Assembly: GCA_964581115.1 (NCBI GenBank) | Contig: CAZOMY010000002.1 | Location: 62,001 to 126,000, forward strand | Length of the DNA: 64,000 bases | Origin: 2-02-FULL-55-14 sp964581115 | GTDB lineage: Bacteria > Bacteroidota > Ignavibacteria > UBA10030 | Direction: 5' to 3' | Shown: positions 50,161 through 59,558 of the stretch, piece after piece | How positions within the stretch are numbered: the first letter of the stretch is position 1 | Layout: each line of letters begins with the position of its first letter | Program-made: the position numbers and the translations under genes | Notes under the pieces: generated by a model | What the model saw: only the letters and a program-made list of their open reading frames with translations | The model's database searches: none | What the model was told of the DNA's origin: nothing

Positions 50161-50823
50161 ATGAGGACCTTTTCGGCTTTCGTCTTCGACATGGATGGGA
50201 CGATCACCAACACGAATCGTCTCATCTTCGATTCTTTCAATCACATTGTCCAGACCTATCGCGGCGGTACCATGTCGGACCGCGAGATCGCCTCGCTCTT
50301 CGGTCCGCCGGAGGAAGGCGCGATCGTCGCCATCGTAGGGGAGGAGCAGTTGGATGCGGCGATGGAACAGTATCTGAGCTTCTATCGCGAACGTCATCAG
50401 GAACTGGCTTCGGTCTACGAAGGTATGCCCGAGCTGATCGACGAGCTGCATCGGCGTGGCGTAATCTTGGCGATCTTCACCGGCAAGGGGCGGCACACGA
50501 CCGATATTACCCTCGAGAAGTTCGGCCTGACCCGTTACTTCCGCAAGGTGGTGACGGGTAACGACGTCAAGAAGCACAAGCCGTCGGGCGAAGGCATCAC
50601 CTCGATCCTGCGCGATCTCAGCCTCGATCCGCACCGGACGATCATGGTGGGCGATTCGGCATCTGACATCATTGCGGCACGTGAGGCCGGCATCCCGGTG
50701 GCCTCGGTGCTGTGGGATGCTTTTAACAAGGACCGTGTGTTGCAGCACGAGCGCGACTTCACCTTCCATGCCGTGAGCGAGTTCTCATCCTGGGCCCGTA
50801 CCGTCGCCGCTCCGTTCATGTGA
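50161..50823 (+). CDS. HAD-superfamily phosphatase
   Basis: 220 aa from ATG 50161. HAD motifs: DMDGT (motif I, nucleophile Asp about 11), a Thr in LAIFTGKG (motif II), the lysine in KKHKPSGEG (motif III) and GDSASDI (motif IV), with an alpha-helical cap between I and II. Most like phosphoglycolate phosphatase / PpaX-type enzymes. Substrate unknown. It begins a tightly packed series of five genes. Confidence 0.88.
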   Translation: MRTFSAFVFDMDGTITNTNRLIFDSFNHIVQTYRGGTMSDREIASLFGPPEEGAIVAIVGEEQLDAAMEQYLSFYRERHQELASVYEGMPELIDELHRRGVILAIFTGKGRHTTDITLEKFGLTRYFRKVVTGNDVKKHKPSGEGITSILRDLSLDPHRTIMVGDSASDIIAAREAGIPVASVLWDAFNKDRVLQHERDFTFHAVSEFSSWARTVAAPFM

Positions 50824-50826
50824 CGT

Positions 50827-52308
50827 ATGGATGCCTGGCTCGAACGATATCCCCGGTTGGTCCTCGCGCTTCCGTTGTTGACGGCTGTTGCCGTTGGCAT
50901 CTTCTATCTCCGCGTCGTTTCGCATTTCGAGTACACCCCTGACGACACCTACATCTATCTTCGGACCGCCGTCAATGTGGTGCAGGGGGACGGCTGGTCG
51001 TTCAATCCGGGCGACCCTTCGTACAGTGTCACCGGACCATTGTGGGCGATGCTCATCGCCGGAGGCGCGGCGGCCGGCCTCGACCCCTACATCGTGGCAA
51101 AATCGCTTGACGCGACCTTGGCCGCACTCGCCATTCTCGCGCTCCAACTCCTCGTTTTCTCGGCGACGGAGGACCGTCTGCTTGCAGCCGGCGCAGCCAT
51201 CATCATGACATTCGACGCTTCGCTCTTGCGCTGGGCCGCTTCAGGGATGGAGACCTCGCTGGCCGTTCTCTTGACCATCCTTGTCGTCCGCTATGTCATC
51301 GACGATGAATGGCTCATCGCCGGCGCGGCACTCGGCTTGCTCGTACTCGTGCGACCGGAATACGTGTTGCTGGCCCCATGGATCGTCATTGCAACGCGCG
51401 ATATGCCGTGGAGACGCCATCTCCGTCGTTGGTCCGCTCCTCTGGCGGTCGCCACCGCTATCGCGGGCGTGTGGTGGATCGTAGCGGCCATCTGGACGGG
51501 AACATCCTTACCAACCACGGTCGGCAGCAAAGCCGGATGGTGGTTCGATCCGGACCGGACCGCAACGGTCTTCATGGAAGGCGCCAGGATCATTGCGGCG
51601 ACCCATGGCATTCCGGCGTTGGTCGTGATCGGCATCGCGTTCATGCTTCGCCGGGGCAGCAACCCGGTCCGAACCAGATGGTGGAGGCTCCTCATCGGCT
51701 GGCCCGTCGTTCTCACAGCGGCGTACGCCACGCAGGGCGTGCAGATCGTGTCGCGATACCTGACCCCTGCGCTGTTCCTGTTGACGGTGGCGATGATGCT
51801 CGCGATCTCGATCTGGCTCGAAGCCCGACCTGGACGGCTGCGTCGGGCCACGGCCATGGCGCTGACTGCCGGGCTCCTGACGATCGGCCTGAACACGGCA
51901 GTGTATGAGAACCGCATCGTTCCACATCTTCGCGAATTCACGGTGGGCATGCAGCAAGGCATCAAACCCATCGCGTTCTGGCTGCGCAACCACTCGGCTC
52001 CCGACGATGAGGTCCTGGCCCCGGACATCGGGATGATCGGCTATGTCAGCGAGCGTCGCGTGTGGGATCCGGCCGGGCTGGCAACGCCCTCGCTGCGCAA
52101 GGCGATCGAAGGACACAACTATGATGAGGTCATGCATCGTCGGCTCTACCGGGCAGTGGTCGATCCACGTTTCGTCATCGACCGCACCCGCGACCGTGAA
52201 CGACTCGCCGATTCGACGCTCAGGCCGATCATGACCGCCGAAATGCCGGGGTTGGGCGTAACGATCCCCGGCTTGCAATACGTCACGCTGTATGAGGCCG
52301 TCCGATGA
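50827..52308 (+). CDS. GT-C-type membrane glycosyltransferase
   Basis: 493 aa with about 11 hydrophobic helices. The first loop contains YTPDDTYIYLR, the acidic DD-type motif of GT-C enzymes, which use lipid-linked sugars. The SVTGPLWAM segment and RPEYVLLAPW are typical of the family of mannosyl/arabinofuranosyl-type transferases. The C-terminal soluble part (about 385-493) is beta-rich. Donor and acceptor are unknown. It starts three bases after the HAD stop. Confidence 0.75.
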   Translation: MDAWLERYPRLVLALPLLTAVAVGIFYLRVVSHFEYTPDDTYIYLRTAVNVVQGDGWSFNPGDPSYSVTGPLWAMLIAGGAAAGLDPYIVAKSLDATLAALAILALQLLVFSATEDRLLAAGAAIIMTFDASLLRWAASGMETSLAVLLTILVVRYVIDDEWLIAGAALGLLVLVRPEYVLLAPWIVIATRDMPWRRHLRRWSAPLAVATAIAGVWWIVAAIWTGTSLPTTVGSKAGWWFDPDRTATVFMEGARIIAATHGIPALVVIGIAFMLRRGSNPVRTRWWRLLIGWPVVLTAAYATQGVQIVSRYLTPALFLLTVAMMLAISIWLEARPGRLRRATAMALTAGLLTIGLNTAVYENRIVPHLREFTVGMQQGIKPIAFWLRNHSAPDDEVLAPDIGMIGYVSERRVWDPAGLATPSLRKAIEGHNYDEVMHRRLYRAVVDPRFVIDRTRDRERLADSTLRPIMTAEMPGLGVTIPGLQYVTLYEAVR

Positions 52309-53555
52309 TTCGTGCCCTGTGTGTCTGGTCGTGCTTGACGTTGTGGCTGTACGGGCAAGAATCGTTCGATCCCGCTATACGGTCGCTGCGCGTGGTCGGC
52401 CAGGGTATGCGTGGCCTCCCGGTGGTGGTCGATGGGTTCGGCGTCCGCATCGAGTTCGACGGGACGACGTCGCAACCGGTCGACTATCGCATTCGTGTCC
52501 GCCATCTCGACGCGAGCGGTCGTGAGACGGAGAACGTGTTCGTCAACGAACCGATGCGGCTTACGACCCTGACGCCCATCCCGTACCAAGAAGCGCCCGT
52601 TGGCGTACGGACATGGCGTTGGCACTATGCGACGGTCATCCCCGGCCCCAAGGGCCTCGAGCAGCTTCCTCACGCCGGCTACTATCGTGGATGGATCGAG
52701 GAGGCAGAGACCGGCCGCGCTGTCGCGACCTTCGATTTCGTACGTGCAGACCGGGACGTGACGCACCTGATGCGGGTGCGTCAGCGACGTTTGCCGTCGG
52801 CCATTGCGCCTTTCCATCAGGCGATCGCCGTGAGTCTTGCCATTCCGCTCGATTCGGCGTGGTGGGGGGGAGGTCCGGTCCAATCCATGATGATCCGTTC
52901 CGTTGACGTCGTGAAGAATCGGGAATGGTTGCGCCGGACGCGCGTCAAGGTCTACGACGACGACCCGAACACGTGGGTCGAAGGGTCCGGGACGGGACTC
53001 CTCACGTTCGTGTGCGGGGGGATCCTTCCGGGCAATGAGTATCGCCAGATCGACCTGAGAAGCCTCGAGGACCATCCGAAGGGCGACACCCTTCGCTCCC
53101 GGTCGGGGGCCGATGTCAGCCGGTTCTTCTTCCCGGGGCGTCCGGACCATAACGGTCTTCCGGCGTATTCACATGCAACGGGCGGTGAGGACGAGGAGCT
53201 GACGGAGTTCCAGTTCGTGTGGTCGGGCGACGACGAGCACCCACCCGAGATCACCGTGGTTGGAGAGTTCAGCGGTTGGACGGTCCGGCCGGAATGGACG
53301 ATGACCTACGACCGCGGGACCCGTCGTCATCTGCTTCGCAAGCCGCTTCGCAGGGGTCGGTACGACTACCAGTATGTGTTCGACCGAACGGACTGGGTGC
53401 GTCTGGAGGGTAACGATTGGTCGACGAAGAACATCTATACGGCGTTTGTGGTCTTCCAGGAACAGCGGGAGGGAGGCTACGACCGGATCGTCGGGGTCGC
53501 TCAATTGGAGAGCACGGGCGCCGTCGCAGGAGAACGAACACGTGACAACCATTGA
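52305..53555 (+). CDS. DUF5103-like protein (type IX secretion plug-domain relative)
   Basis: 416 aa; ATG 52305 overlaps the preceding stop by 4 bp. Signal peptide (about 1-18, cleavage before QESFD). The N-terminal beta domain has PVVVDGFGVRIEFDG and a Gly/Tyr-rich strand GYYRGWIEE; the middle has the FVCGGILPGNEYRQIDLRS stretch; the end has an E-set/carbohydrate-binding-like domain (EITVVGEFSGWTV...RYDYQYVF). The order and the NEYRQIDLRS motif resemble DUF5103, which includes the plug of the type IX translocon. Remote match; a glycogen-binding role is the alternative. Confidence 0.55.
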   Translation: MIRALCVWSCLTLWLYGQESFDPAIRSLRVVGQGMRGLPVVVDGFGVRIEFDGTTSQPVDYRIRVRHLDASGRETENVFVNEPMRLTTLTPIPYQEAPVGVRTWRWHYATVIPGPKGLEQLPHAGYYRGWIEEAETGRAVATFDFVRADRDVTHLMRVRQRRLPSAIAPFHQAIAVSLAIPLDSAWWGGGPVQSMMIRSVDVVKNREWLRRTRVKVYDDDPNTWVEGSGTGLLTFVCGGILPGNEYRQIDLRSLEDHPKGDTLRSRSGADVSRFFFPGRPDHNGLPAYSHATGGEDEELTEFQFVWSGDDEHPPEITVVGEFSGWTVRPEWTMTYDRGTRRHLLRKPLRRGRYDYQYVFDRTDWVRLEGNDWSTKNIYTAFVVFQEQREGGYDRIVGVAQLESTGAVAGERTRDNH

Positions 53556-54558
53556 CGCGCCGCTCCGGGTCGGAGTCATCGGGACAGGCCACCTCGGCTC
53601 GCTCCATGCCAAGATGCTCTCACAGTTGCCGACGGCGGCATTCGTCGGCGTCTTCGACGCCGATGCTGCCAAGGCGGCAGCCGTGGCCGGGATGCACGGG
53701 GTCACAGCCTTCGCGAGTCGCGAGGATCTTCTCGACGCCGTCGATGCCGTTACGATCGCCAGCGTGACGTCGACCCATTTTGATGTGGCACACGCGTGCC
53801 TGCGCTCCGGCAAGCATGTGCTCGTTGAAAAGCCGATCACGTCGACGACCGCCGAGGCGCGTGAGCTCGTCGCGCTGGCTACGGCCAAGAACCTGACCCT
53901 GCAGGTGGGACACATCGAGCGTTTCAACCCTGCGATCCTTGCACTGGAGCCGCTCAGCATGAGACCGCTCTTCATCGAATCGCATCGGTTGGCGCAATTC
54001 AACCCCCGCGGGTCCGACGTCGCCGTTGTGCTCGACCTGATGATCCACGACATCGACCTCATTCTGAGTCTCGTCGGGTCGCCGGTGGCGCGCATCGATG
54101 CCAACGGCGTGGCGGTCGTATCGGAATCGCCCGACATCGCCAACGCACGCATTCAATTCCAGAACGGCTGCGTCGCCAACGTCACGGCCAGTCGCATTTC
54201 GCAGCATAAGATGCGCAAGATGCGCTTGTTCCAGCACGATGCCTACATTTCCATCGATTTCGCCCAGCCGTTGGCGGAGGTGTTCCGGTTGGTCGATGAA
54301 GGGGATACCCAGGCCCAGCCGACGATGCTGCTCGGCAAGATCGACCAGGGGGCCCGCAAGCGTCTCATCGTGTATGAGCAGCCCGAGATCCCGCCGATGA
54401 ACGCGCTTCTTGAAGAGATGCGGTCATTCATTGGCTGTATTCAGTCCGGGTCGCGTCCCGTCGTCTCGGGGCAGGATGGCCTGCAGGCCCTTGAGGTGGC
54501 CGCTGAGATCCTGAAGGCCATCGACGCCAACACCATCCGCTCGACCGAACGTGCCTGA
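53542..54558 (+). CDS. Gfo/Idh/MocA-family oxidoreductase
   Basis: 338 aa from GTG 53542, overlapping the previous gene by 14 bp. NAD-binding GVIGTGHLGSLHAKML, the EKPITSTTAEA catalytic Lys motif, QVGHIERFNPAI and the DLMIHDIDLILSLVG metal/substrate region. The variant with HIERFNPA resembles UDP-GlcNAc 3-dehydrogenase (GnnA-type) proteins of lipid A or surface-sugar pathways, but no LPS genes are adjacent. The cca gene starts within its last codons. Confidence 0.88.
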   Translation: MTTIDAPLRVGVIGTGHLGSLHAKMLSQLPTAAFVGVFDADAAKAAAVAGMHGVTAFASREDLLDAVDAVTIASVTSTHFDVAHACLRSGKHVLVEKPITSTTAEARELVALATAKNLTLQVGHIERFNPAILALEPLSMRPLFIESHRLAQFNPRGSDVAVVLDLMIHDIDLILSLVGSPVARIDANGVAVVSESPDIANARIQFQNGCVANVTASRISQHKMRKMRLFQHDAYISIDFAQPLAEVFRLVDEGDTQAQPTMLLGKIDQGARKRLIVYEQPEIPPMNALLEEMRSFIGCIQSGSRPVVSGQDGLQALEVAAEILKAIDANTIRSTERA

Positions 54559-56047
54559 ACCGACCGTGCCGCTGGACGACCCGTTGCTCCGCATGATCGG
54601 CAGTATAGCCGACCGTGAGGGGATCCGTGCGTACGCCGTCGGGGGCTACGTACGCGACCGTCTTCTGGGCCGTGCCGTGAAGGACATCGACATCACGGTC
54701 CTCGGCAACGGCATCGCCTTCGCGCGAACCGTCGCACGGTCGCTCGATCTCCAGGCGCCGGCGGTCTTCGAGAATTTTGGCACCGCCATGATCACTGTGC
54801 AGGGGCGTCAGATTGAGTTCGTGGGTGCGCGGAAGGAAAGTTACCGAAAGGACTCGCGCAAGCCTGACGTTGCGCCCGGGACATTGGAAGACGACCTCGC
54901 TCGCCGCGACTTCACGGTGAATGCCCTGGCGGTCGGCCTGCACGAGGCGGAACGCGACCGGCTCATCGACCGCCATCAGGGACTTGCCGACCTGGAACGG
55001 AAGGTCCTTCGCACGCCGCTGGAGCCGTCAGCTACGTTCGACGACGACCCGTTGCGTATCATGCGCACGATGCGATTCGCGGCGCAACTCGAATTCTCCG
55101 TCGCCCCCCCGGTCCTGGAGGCGGCGCTGGAGATGCGCGACCGGCTCTCGATTGTTTCGCCCGAGCGCATCGCGGACGAATTTCTCAAGCTCATGCAGTC
55201 GCCGCGCCCTTCGGTCGGGCTGCAACTGATGTTCGACACCGGCGTCATGCATGTCGTCCTACCGGAAGTGGCGAAGCTGTCGGGCGTGGACCAGCGTAAG
55301 GACTTCCACCATAAGGACGTCTTTCTCCATACGCTCAAGGTCGTCGACAACATCAGTCGGACGACGGACAATGTGTGGCTGCGAATGGCGGCGTTGTTCC
55401 ACGACATTGCGAAGCCGAAGACGAAGGCCTTCAAGGAGGGTATCGGCTGGACCTTTCACGGTCATGAGGAGCTGGGCGCACGCATGATTCGGCCTATCTT
55501 CCGCCGGATGCGATTCCCCCTGCAGCATGTACCGTACGTGGAGAAGTTGGTCCGTCTCCATTTGCGTCCGATGGCACTCGTTGACAGCGTGGTCACCGAT
55601 TCCGCCGTGCGGCGACTGATGTTCGATGCCGGCGAGGCCGTCGATGATCTCATGCTTCTCTGTCATGCCGACATCACGTCGAAGAACCCTCGGCTCGTCG
55701 AGAGGGTGCGTCGCAACTACGACCTCGTCATTGAAAAGATGAAAGAGGTGGAGGCGAAGGACCAGATCCGGTCCTGGCAACCGCCCTTGCGTGGAGAGGA
55801 GATCATGCAGTTGACGGGACTTCCAGCCGGTCCGCTCGTGGGCGCTTTGAAGGATGCTGTGATCGATGCCATCCTCGACGGTCGGATCTCCAATGATCAC
55901 GACGCTGCCGTCGCCCACCTCATGTCCATCAAGGATGCCATGATCGCCGAAGCCGTCCGCACAGGACAGGTTCGCAAATTGACACGCGAAGAGCTCTTTC
56001 GCGGTAAGCGACTCCCCGGGAAGGAGACCGACCCCGACGAAACGTGA
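54551..56047 (+). CDS. cca: CCA-adding tRNA nucleotidyltransferase with HD domain
   Basis: 498 aa from GTG 54551 (8-bp overlap). Class II nucleotidyltransferase head: YAVGGYVRDRLLGR, the metal Asp pair in KDIDITVLG, LARRDFTVNALAV, and the nucleotide-selection region PLRIMRTMRFAAQL. HD domain with HKDVFLHTLKV, LFHDIAKPKTK. It adds CCA to tRNAs, needed here for tRNA-Cys and tRNA-Val, which lack encoded CCA; a poly(A)-polymerase role is the alternative. Confidence 0.88.
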   Translation: MPEPTVPLDDPLLRMIGSIADREGIRAYAVGGYVRDRLLGRAVKDIDITVLGNGIAFARTVARSLDLQAPAVFENFGTAMITVQGRQIEFVGARKESYRKDSRKPDVAPGTLEDDLARRDFTVNALAVGLHEAERDRLIDRHQGLADLERKVLRTPLEPSATFDDDPLRIMRTMRFAAQLEFSVAPPVLEAALEMRDRLSIVSPERIADEFLKLMQSPRPSVGLQLMFDTGVMHVVLPEVAKLSGVDQRKDFHHKDVFLHTLKVVDNISRTTDNVWLRMAALFHDIAKPKTKAFKEGIGWTFHGHEELGARMIRPIFRRMRFPLQHVPYVEKLVRLHLRPMALVDSVVTDSAVRRLMFDAGEAVDDLMLLCHADITSKNPRLVERVRRNYDLVIEKMKEVEAKDQIRSWQPPLRGEEIMQLTGLPAGPLVGALKDAVIDAILDGRISNDHDAAVAHLMSIKDAMIAEAVRTGQVRKLTREELFRGKRLPGKETDPDET

Positions 56048-56146
56048 GGTTTTACGGGGTTCCGTGAAACTTTCCTGCACGGAAAGCGTTATTAGAGAGG
56101 TCTTTTTCAAGACACCCGCATTCTCAGCCCTTTTCTGGAGATCTGT

Positions 56147-57496
56147 ATGAGACAGGCCGTCCGTTTCGGTCTCTTTGTGGTCCTCACCGTGGCCATCGCC
56201 GGCGCGCAGACGCAAACGATCACGCTCAACCGGGCGATCGAATTGGCAATGGAGCGCAACTACACGATCAAACAGGCGGTCAATGCCGTTGAGCGCGACC
56301 AGGCCGGCGTTCTGTCGGCCTACGGTAACTTCACGCCGACATTGAACCTCAACTCCAGCTGGGGCGGCGGTCAGCAGTTCGTCAATGGAGTGGGGATCGG
56401 AAACGCGGACGACCGCAACATTTCGACGAGCCTGAGCGCAGGGCTTACGATCTTCGATGGCTTCACGAATACCTCGTCGTTTACCGCGGCCAAGGCGACG
56501 GCCTCGTCTTCGGAGTTCGCACTCAACCGGACCCGTCAAAGCGTCGCTTCGCAGACCCAACGCCTCTATTATGAAGTACTCCGCACCCGCCGTCTGCTTG
56601 AGGTCAGCCAGCTCAACCTGAAGTACAGCACCCAGCAACTCGACCGTGTCAGGGAGACGGCTCGGCTTGGTTCTGCTTCGCTCGTCAATGTCTACCAGCA
56701 GCAGGCACAGGTCGGGCAGGACGAGCTGCGCGTCGTGCAATCCGAAAGCGACTATGCGCTGGCGAAGGCGAACTTGTCGGCCTATCTGGCGTTGGATGTC
56801 ACAGACGAAGCTGAGTTTGCCGATCCGACGATCGTGAACGAGATCGACGAAGTTGAATTCCAGAAGCAGAAATCGATCGCGGCCGATCTGCGCGGCCTCG
56901 TCGACCAGGCGATGGAGCGTCGCACGGACTACCTGAGCTCCAGAGAGGCATTCGCAGCAACGGATGCATCGGTGACGCAGGCGCGAAGCGGCTACTACCC
57001 GCGGCTGTCCGCAAGCGCCTCGTACTCGCTCACCGGTCGGACCCAGCGCGATCTTCTGACGAAAGTGGTCACGGCCTCGGAATTCGAGAACTTCGGTGTC
57101 AGCCGATCGTTCTCATGGGGCTTGAGCCTGTCGCTGCCGATCTATTCAGGCTTCCGTACGAACGAATCGGTTCAGCGGGCGCTGGTGGCGCGGAAGAACG
57201 CGGAGGAAGGCCTGCGGGAGACCGAGCGAAAGATCCAGGTCGAGGTCAAGACGGCCCTGCTGCAGCTTGAGTCGGCGCAGAAATCATACGAGGCGGCGGT
57301 CAAGAGCCTTCAGTATCAGGAGCAGAATCTCAAGGTCAGTCAGGAGAAATACAACGTCGGGTCGGGGACGCTGCTGGACCTGTTGTTTGCGCAGAACAAT
57401 TTCACGAATGCTCAAGTGACACGCATCAACGCCGTCTATCAGTATCTCAACGCGAAGAGTCAGTTCGAACTTGCCGTCGGATCGCTCCCCCAATAG
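56147..57496 (+). CDS. tolC: TolC-family outer-membrane efflux channel
   Basis: 449 aa. Signal peptide (1-22, cleavage after AGA). Typical OEP domain with two repeats: ITLNRAIELAMERNYTIKQA, long helical hairpins (LLEVSQLNLKYSTQQLDRVRETARLG) and beta segments forming the barrel (YYPRLSASASYSL; RSFSWGLSLSLPIYSGF). Forms the trimeric exit duct. It is followed by a MacA/HlyD-type adaptor and a MacB-type transporter. The 98-bp gap before it contains GTTATTAG but no clear -33 element. Confidence 0.93.
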   Translation: MRQAVRFGLFVVLTVAIAGAQTQTITLNRAIELAMERNYTIKQAVNAVERDQAGVLSAYGNFTPTLNLNSSWGGGQQFVNGVGIGNADDRNISTSLSAGLTIFDGFTNTSSFTAAKATASSSEFALNRTRQSVASQTQRLYYEVLRTRRLLEVSQLNLKYSTQQLDRVRETARLGSASLVNVYQQQAQVGQDELRVVQSESDYALAKANLSAYLALDVTDEAEFADPTIVNEIDEVEFQKQKSIAADLRGLVDQAMERRTDYLSSREAFAATDASVTQARSGYYPRLSASASYSLTGRTQRDLLTKVVTASEFENFGVSRSFSWGLSLSLPIYSGFRTNESVQRALVARKNAEEGLRETERKIQVEVKTALLQLESAQKSYEAAVKSLQYQEQNLKVSQEKYNVGSGTLLDLLFAQNNFTNAQVTRINAVYQYLNAKSQFELAVGSLPQ

Positions 57497-57526
57497 CGAC
57501 CGTCGGACATTTCTCAAGGGACAGGT

Positions 57527-58807
57527 ATGGCAAACGGCAACAGCAAGAGCCGGAAGAAGAAAGTCATCATCTTCTCGATCCTTGGTGTCATCGTGATCGC
57601 GTTGGTCGTGCTCGTCATCGTCGGCAGCAACAAGGAAACGATCGTGACAGTGCAGACGGAGCCGGTGGTGAGGCGGACCATCACGCAGATCGTCTCAGCG
57701 ACCGGCAAGATCCAGCCTGAGACACAGGTGGTCATCAACGCCGAGGTCAGCGGTGAGATCATCGATCTCCCCGTTCGTGAGGGTCAGCGCGTGCGCAAGG
57801 GGCATTTGCTCGTCAAGATCAAACCCGACGCGTATCAGGCCCAGTACGAGCGGGCGCTGGCGGCGATGGCTATCAATGAGGCAAACCTTCAGAAGGCTGA
57901 GGCAGAATTCAAACGCGTCACGGAGCTGTTCACCAAGCAACTCGTCTCGCAGGCCGAGATGGATATCGCCAAGGCGTCGTATCAAAGCGCCAAGGCCGGA
58001 TTCGACCAGTCGCAGGCTTCGGTCAAGGAGGCCCGCGAGACATTGTCGAAGACCTCGATCTATTCGCCCATGGATGGGGTGGTGTCGTCGCTGCCGACCG
58101 AGCTTGGTGAACGGGTGAGCGGCAGCACGTTCACACGCGGCACCGAGATCATGACCGTGGCCGACCTGGCCCGTATGGAGGCGCGCGTTGACGTCGGCGA
58201 GAACGATATCGTGACCGTCAGCGTGGGCGACACGGCCCGCATTGAGATCGATGCTTTCCCCGATCAACGCTTCGTCGGCATCGTCAGTCAGATCGCCAAT
58301 ACGGCCAAGTCGACCGGCATCGGGTCGCAGGACCAGGTCACCAACTTCGAGGTCCGCATCCTCGTCAACACGCCGCCCGGCATCCATCTGCGTCCGGGCA
58401 TGTCGATGACGGCAGACATCGAAACGGAGACCAAGGAGAACGTCCTGAGCGTTCCGATCCAATCCGTGACGGTTCGCATGCCGAAGGAAGACAAGGAGAA
58501 GCCCGAAGCGGAAGAAGAGGAAGGCGGCGCCAAATTCGTCTCCTCCAACTCCAGCAAGAAGAAAGAAGAGGATCGATTGGATGAGGTGGTCTTTGTCGTG
58601 AAAGACGGCCAGGTCTCTACGGTGAAGGTCAAGCGCGGCCTGAGCGACGATTCTCACGTCGAGGTGACGGGCGAAGGTCTTGAGGGAGCGGAGATCGTGT
58701 CCGGTCCGTTCAAAGCCATCAACCGGGACCTCGAGGCGGGCTCGAAGGTCAAAGTGGACAACAAGCGTACGCGCCGCACGGGCGCCAGCGCCGCAACGGC
58801 CGCCTAA
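57527..58807 (+). CDS. macA: HlyD/MacA-type periplasmic adaptor
   Basis: 426 aa. One N-terminal transmembrane helix (about 14-34), a biotinyl-lipoyl hairpin (GEIIDLPVREGQRVRKGHLLVKIKPD), a helical hairpin (INEANLQKAEAEFKRVTELFTKQLVSQAEMDIAKASYQSAKAG), then beta-barrel and membrane-proximal domains. An unusual acidic/lysine-rich insert (EKPEAEEEEGG...SSKKKEED, about 322-348) interrupts the last domain. It links MacB to TolC. Confidence 0.92.
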   Translation: MANGNSKSRKKKVIIFSILGVIVIALVVLVIVGSNKETIVTVQTEPVVRRTITQIVSATGKIQPETQVVINAEVSGEIIDLPVREGQRVRKGHLLVKIKPDAYQAQYERALAAMAINEANLQKAEAEFKRVTELFTKQLVSQAEMDIAKASYQSAKAGFDQSQASVKEARETLSKTSIYSPMDGVVSSLPTELGERVSGSTFTRGTEIMTVADLARMEARVDVGENDIVTVSVGDTARIEIDAFPDQRFVGIVSQIANTAKSTGIGSQDQVTNFEVRILVNTPPGIHLRPGMSMTADIETETKENVLSVPIQSVTVRMPKEDKEKPEAEEEEGGAKFVSSNSSKKKEEDRLDEVVFVVKDGQVSTVKVKRGLSDDSHVEVTGEGLEGAEIVSGPFKAINRDLEAGSKVKVDNKRTRRTGASAATAA

Positions 58808-58826
58808 TCACACGAGTGGAATGACC

Positions 58827-59552
58827 ATGTCGACGCTGATCCGATTCCAGAACATCACCAAAGTCTACCAGATGGGCGAGGAGCAGGTCCACGCCCTCCG
58901 CGGCGTCTCGCTCGAGATCAAGCGCAACGAATACGTGGCCATCATGGGTCCGTCGGGCTCGGGCAAGTCAACGCTGATGAATATCATCGGCTGTCTCGAT
59001 ACGCCGACAGCCGGGCTGTACGAGCTCAACGGGACGAACGTCAGCGAGATGAACGACAACCAGCTGGCCAAGATCCGGAACAAGGAGATCGGGTTCGTGT
59101 TCCAGACCTTCAACCTGCTCGCCCGCTCGGACGTGCTGCACAACGTCGAACTTCCCCTGATCTACGGAGGGGTCTCGAGTCATGACCGCAAGCGGATGGC
59201 CAGAGAGTCGATCGCCCGCGTAGGATTGACCGATCGCAGTCATCACAAGCCGAACGAGCTTTCGGGCGGTCAACGCCAACGCGTGGCCATCGCCCGCGCT
59301 CTGGTCACACGCCCTTCGATCCTCCTGGCCGACGAGCCGACGGGAAATCTCGACACGAAGACGGGCGAAGAGATCATGGGCCTCTTTGATATCCTCCACA
59401 AAGAAGGGAACACGATCATCCTCGTTACGCACGAGGAGGACATCGCGGCGCATGCACATCGCGCCATCAGGATCCGCGACGGTCACATCGAGCGCGATGA
59501 GCCCGTCACGAACCGCCGGGTCATCCAGCAAGCCGTCCACCTCAGCGCTTGA
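58827..59552 (+). CDS. MacB/LolD-type ABC transporter ATPase
   Basis: 241 aa; ATG 58827 chosen over 58821 because of the GAGTGGA spacing. Walker A GPSGSGKST (about 39), Q-loop FVFQTFNLL, signature LSGGQRQRVAIARAL, Walker B ILLADEPTGNLD and H-loop LVTHEED. Powers the MacB-type permeases that follow; in E. coli ATPase and permease are fused. Confidence 0.95.
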   Translation: MSTLIRFQNITKVYQMGEEQVHALRGVSLEIKRNEYVAIMGPSGSGKSTLMNIIGCLDTPTAGLYELNGTNVSEMNDNQLAKIRNKEIGFVFQTFNLLARSDVLHNVELPLIYGGVSSHDRKRMARESIARVGLTDRSHHKPNELSGGQRQRVAIARALVTRPSILLADEPTGNLDTKTGEEIMGLFDILHKEGNTIILVTHEEDIAAHAHRAIRIRDGHIERDEPVTNRRVIQQAVHLSA

Positions 59553-59558
59553 CCGAAC

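Noticed and set aside
55259..56740. 493-aa minus-strand open frame opposite cca and tolC
   Set aside because: It spans two convincing plus-strand genes and their intergenic region and shows no family features; a composition artefact.
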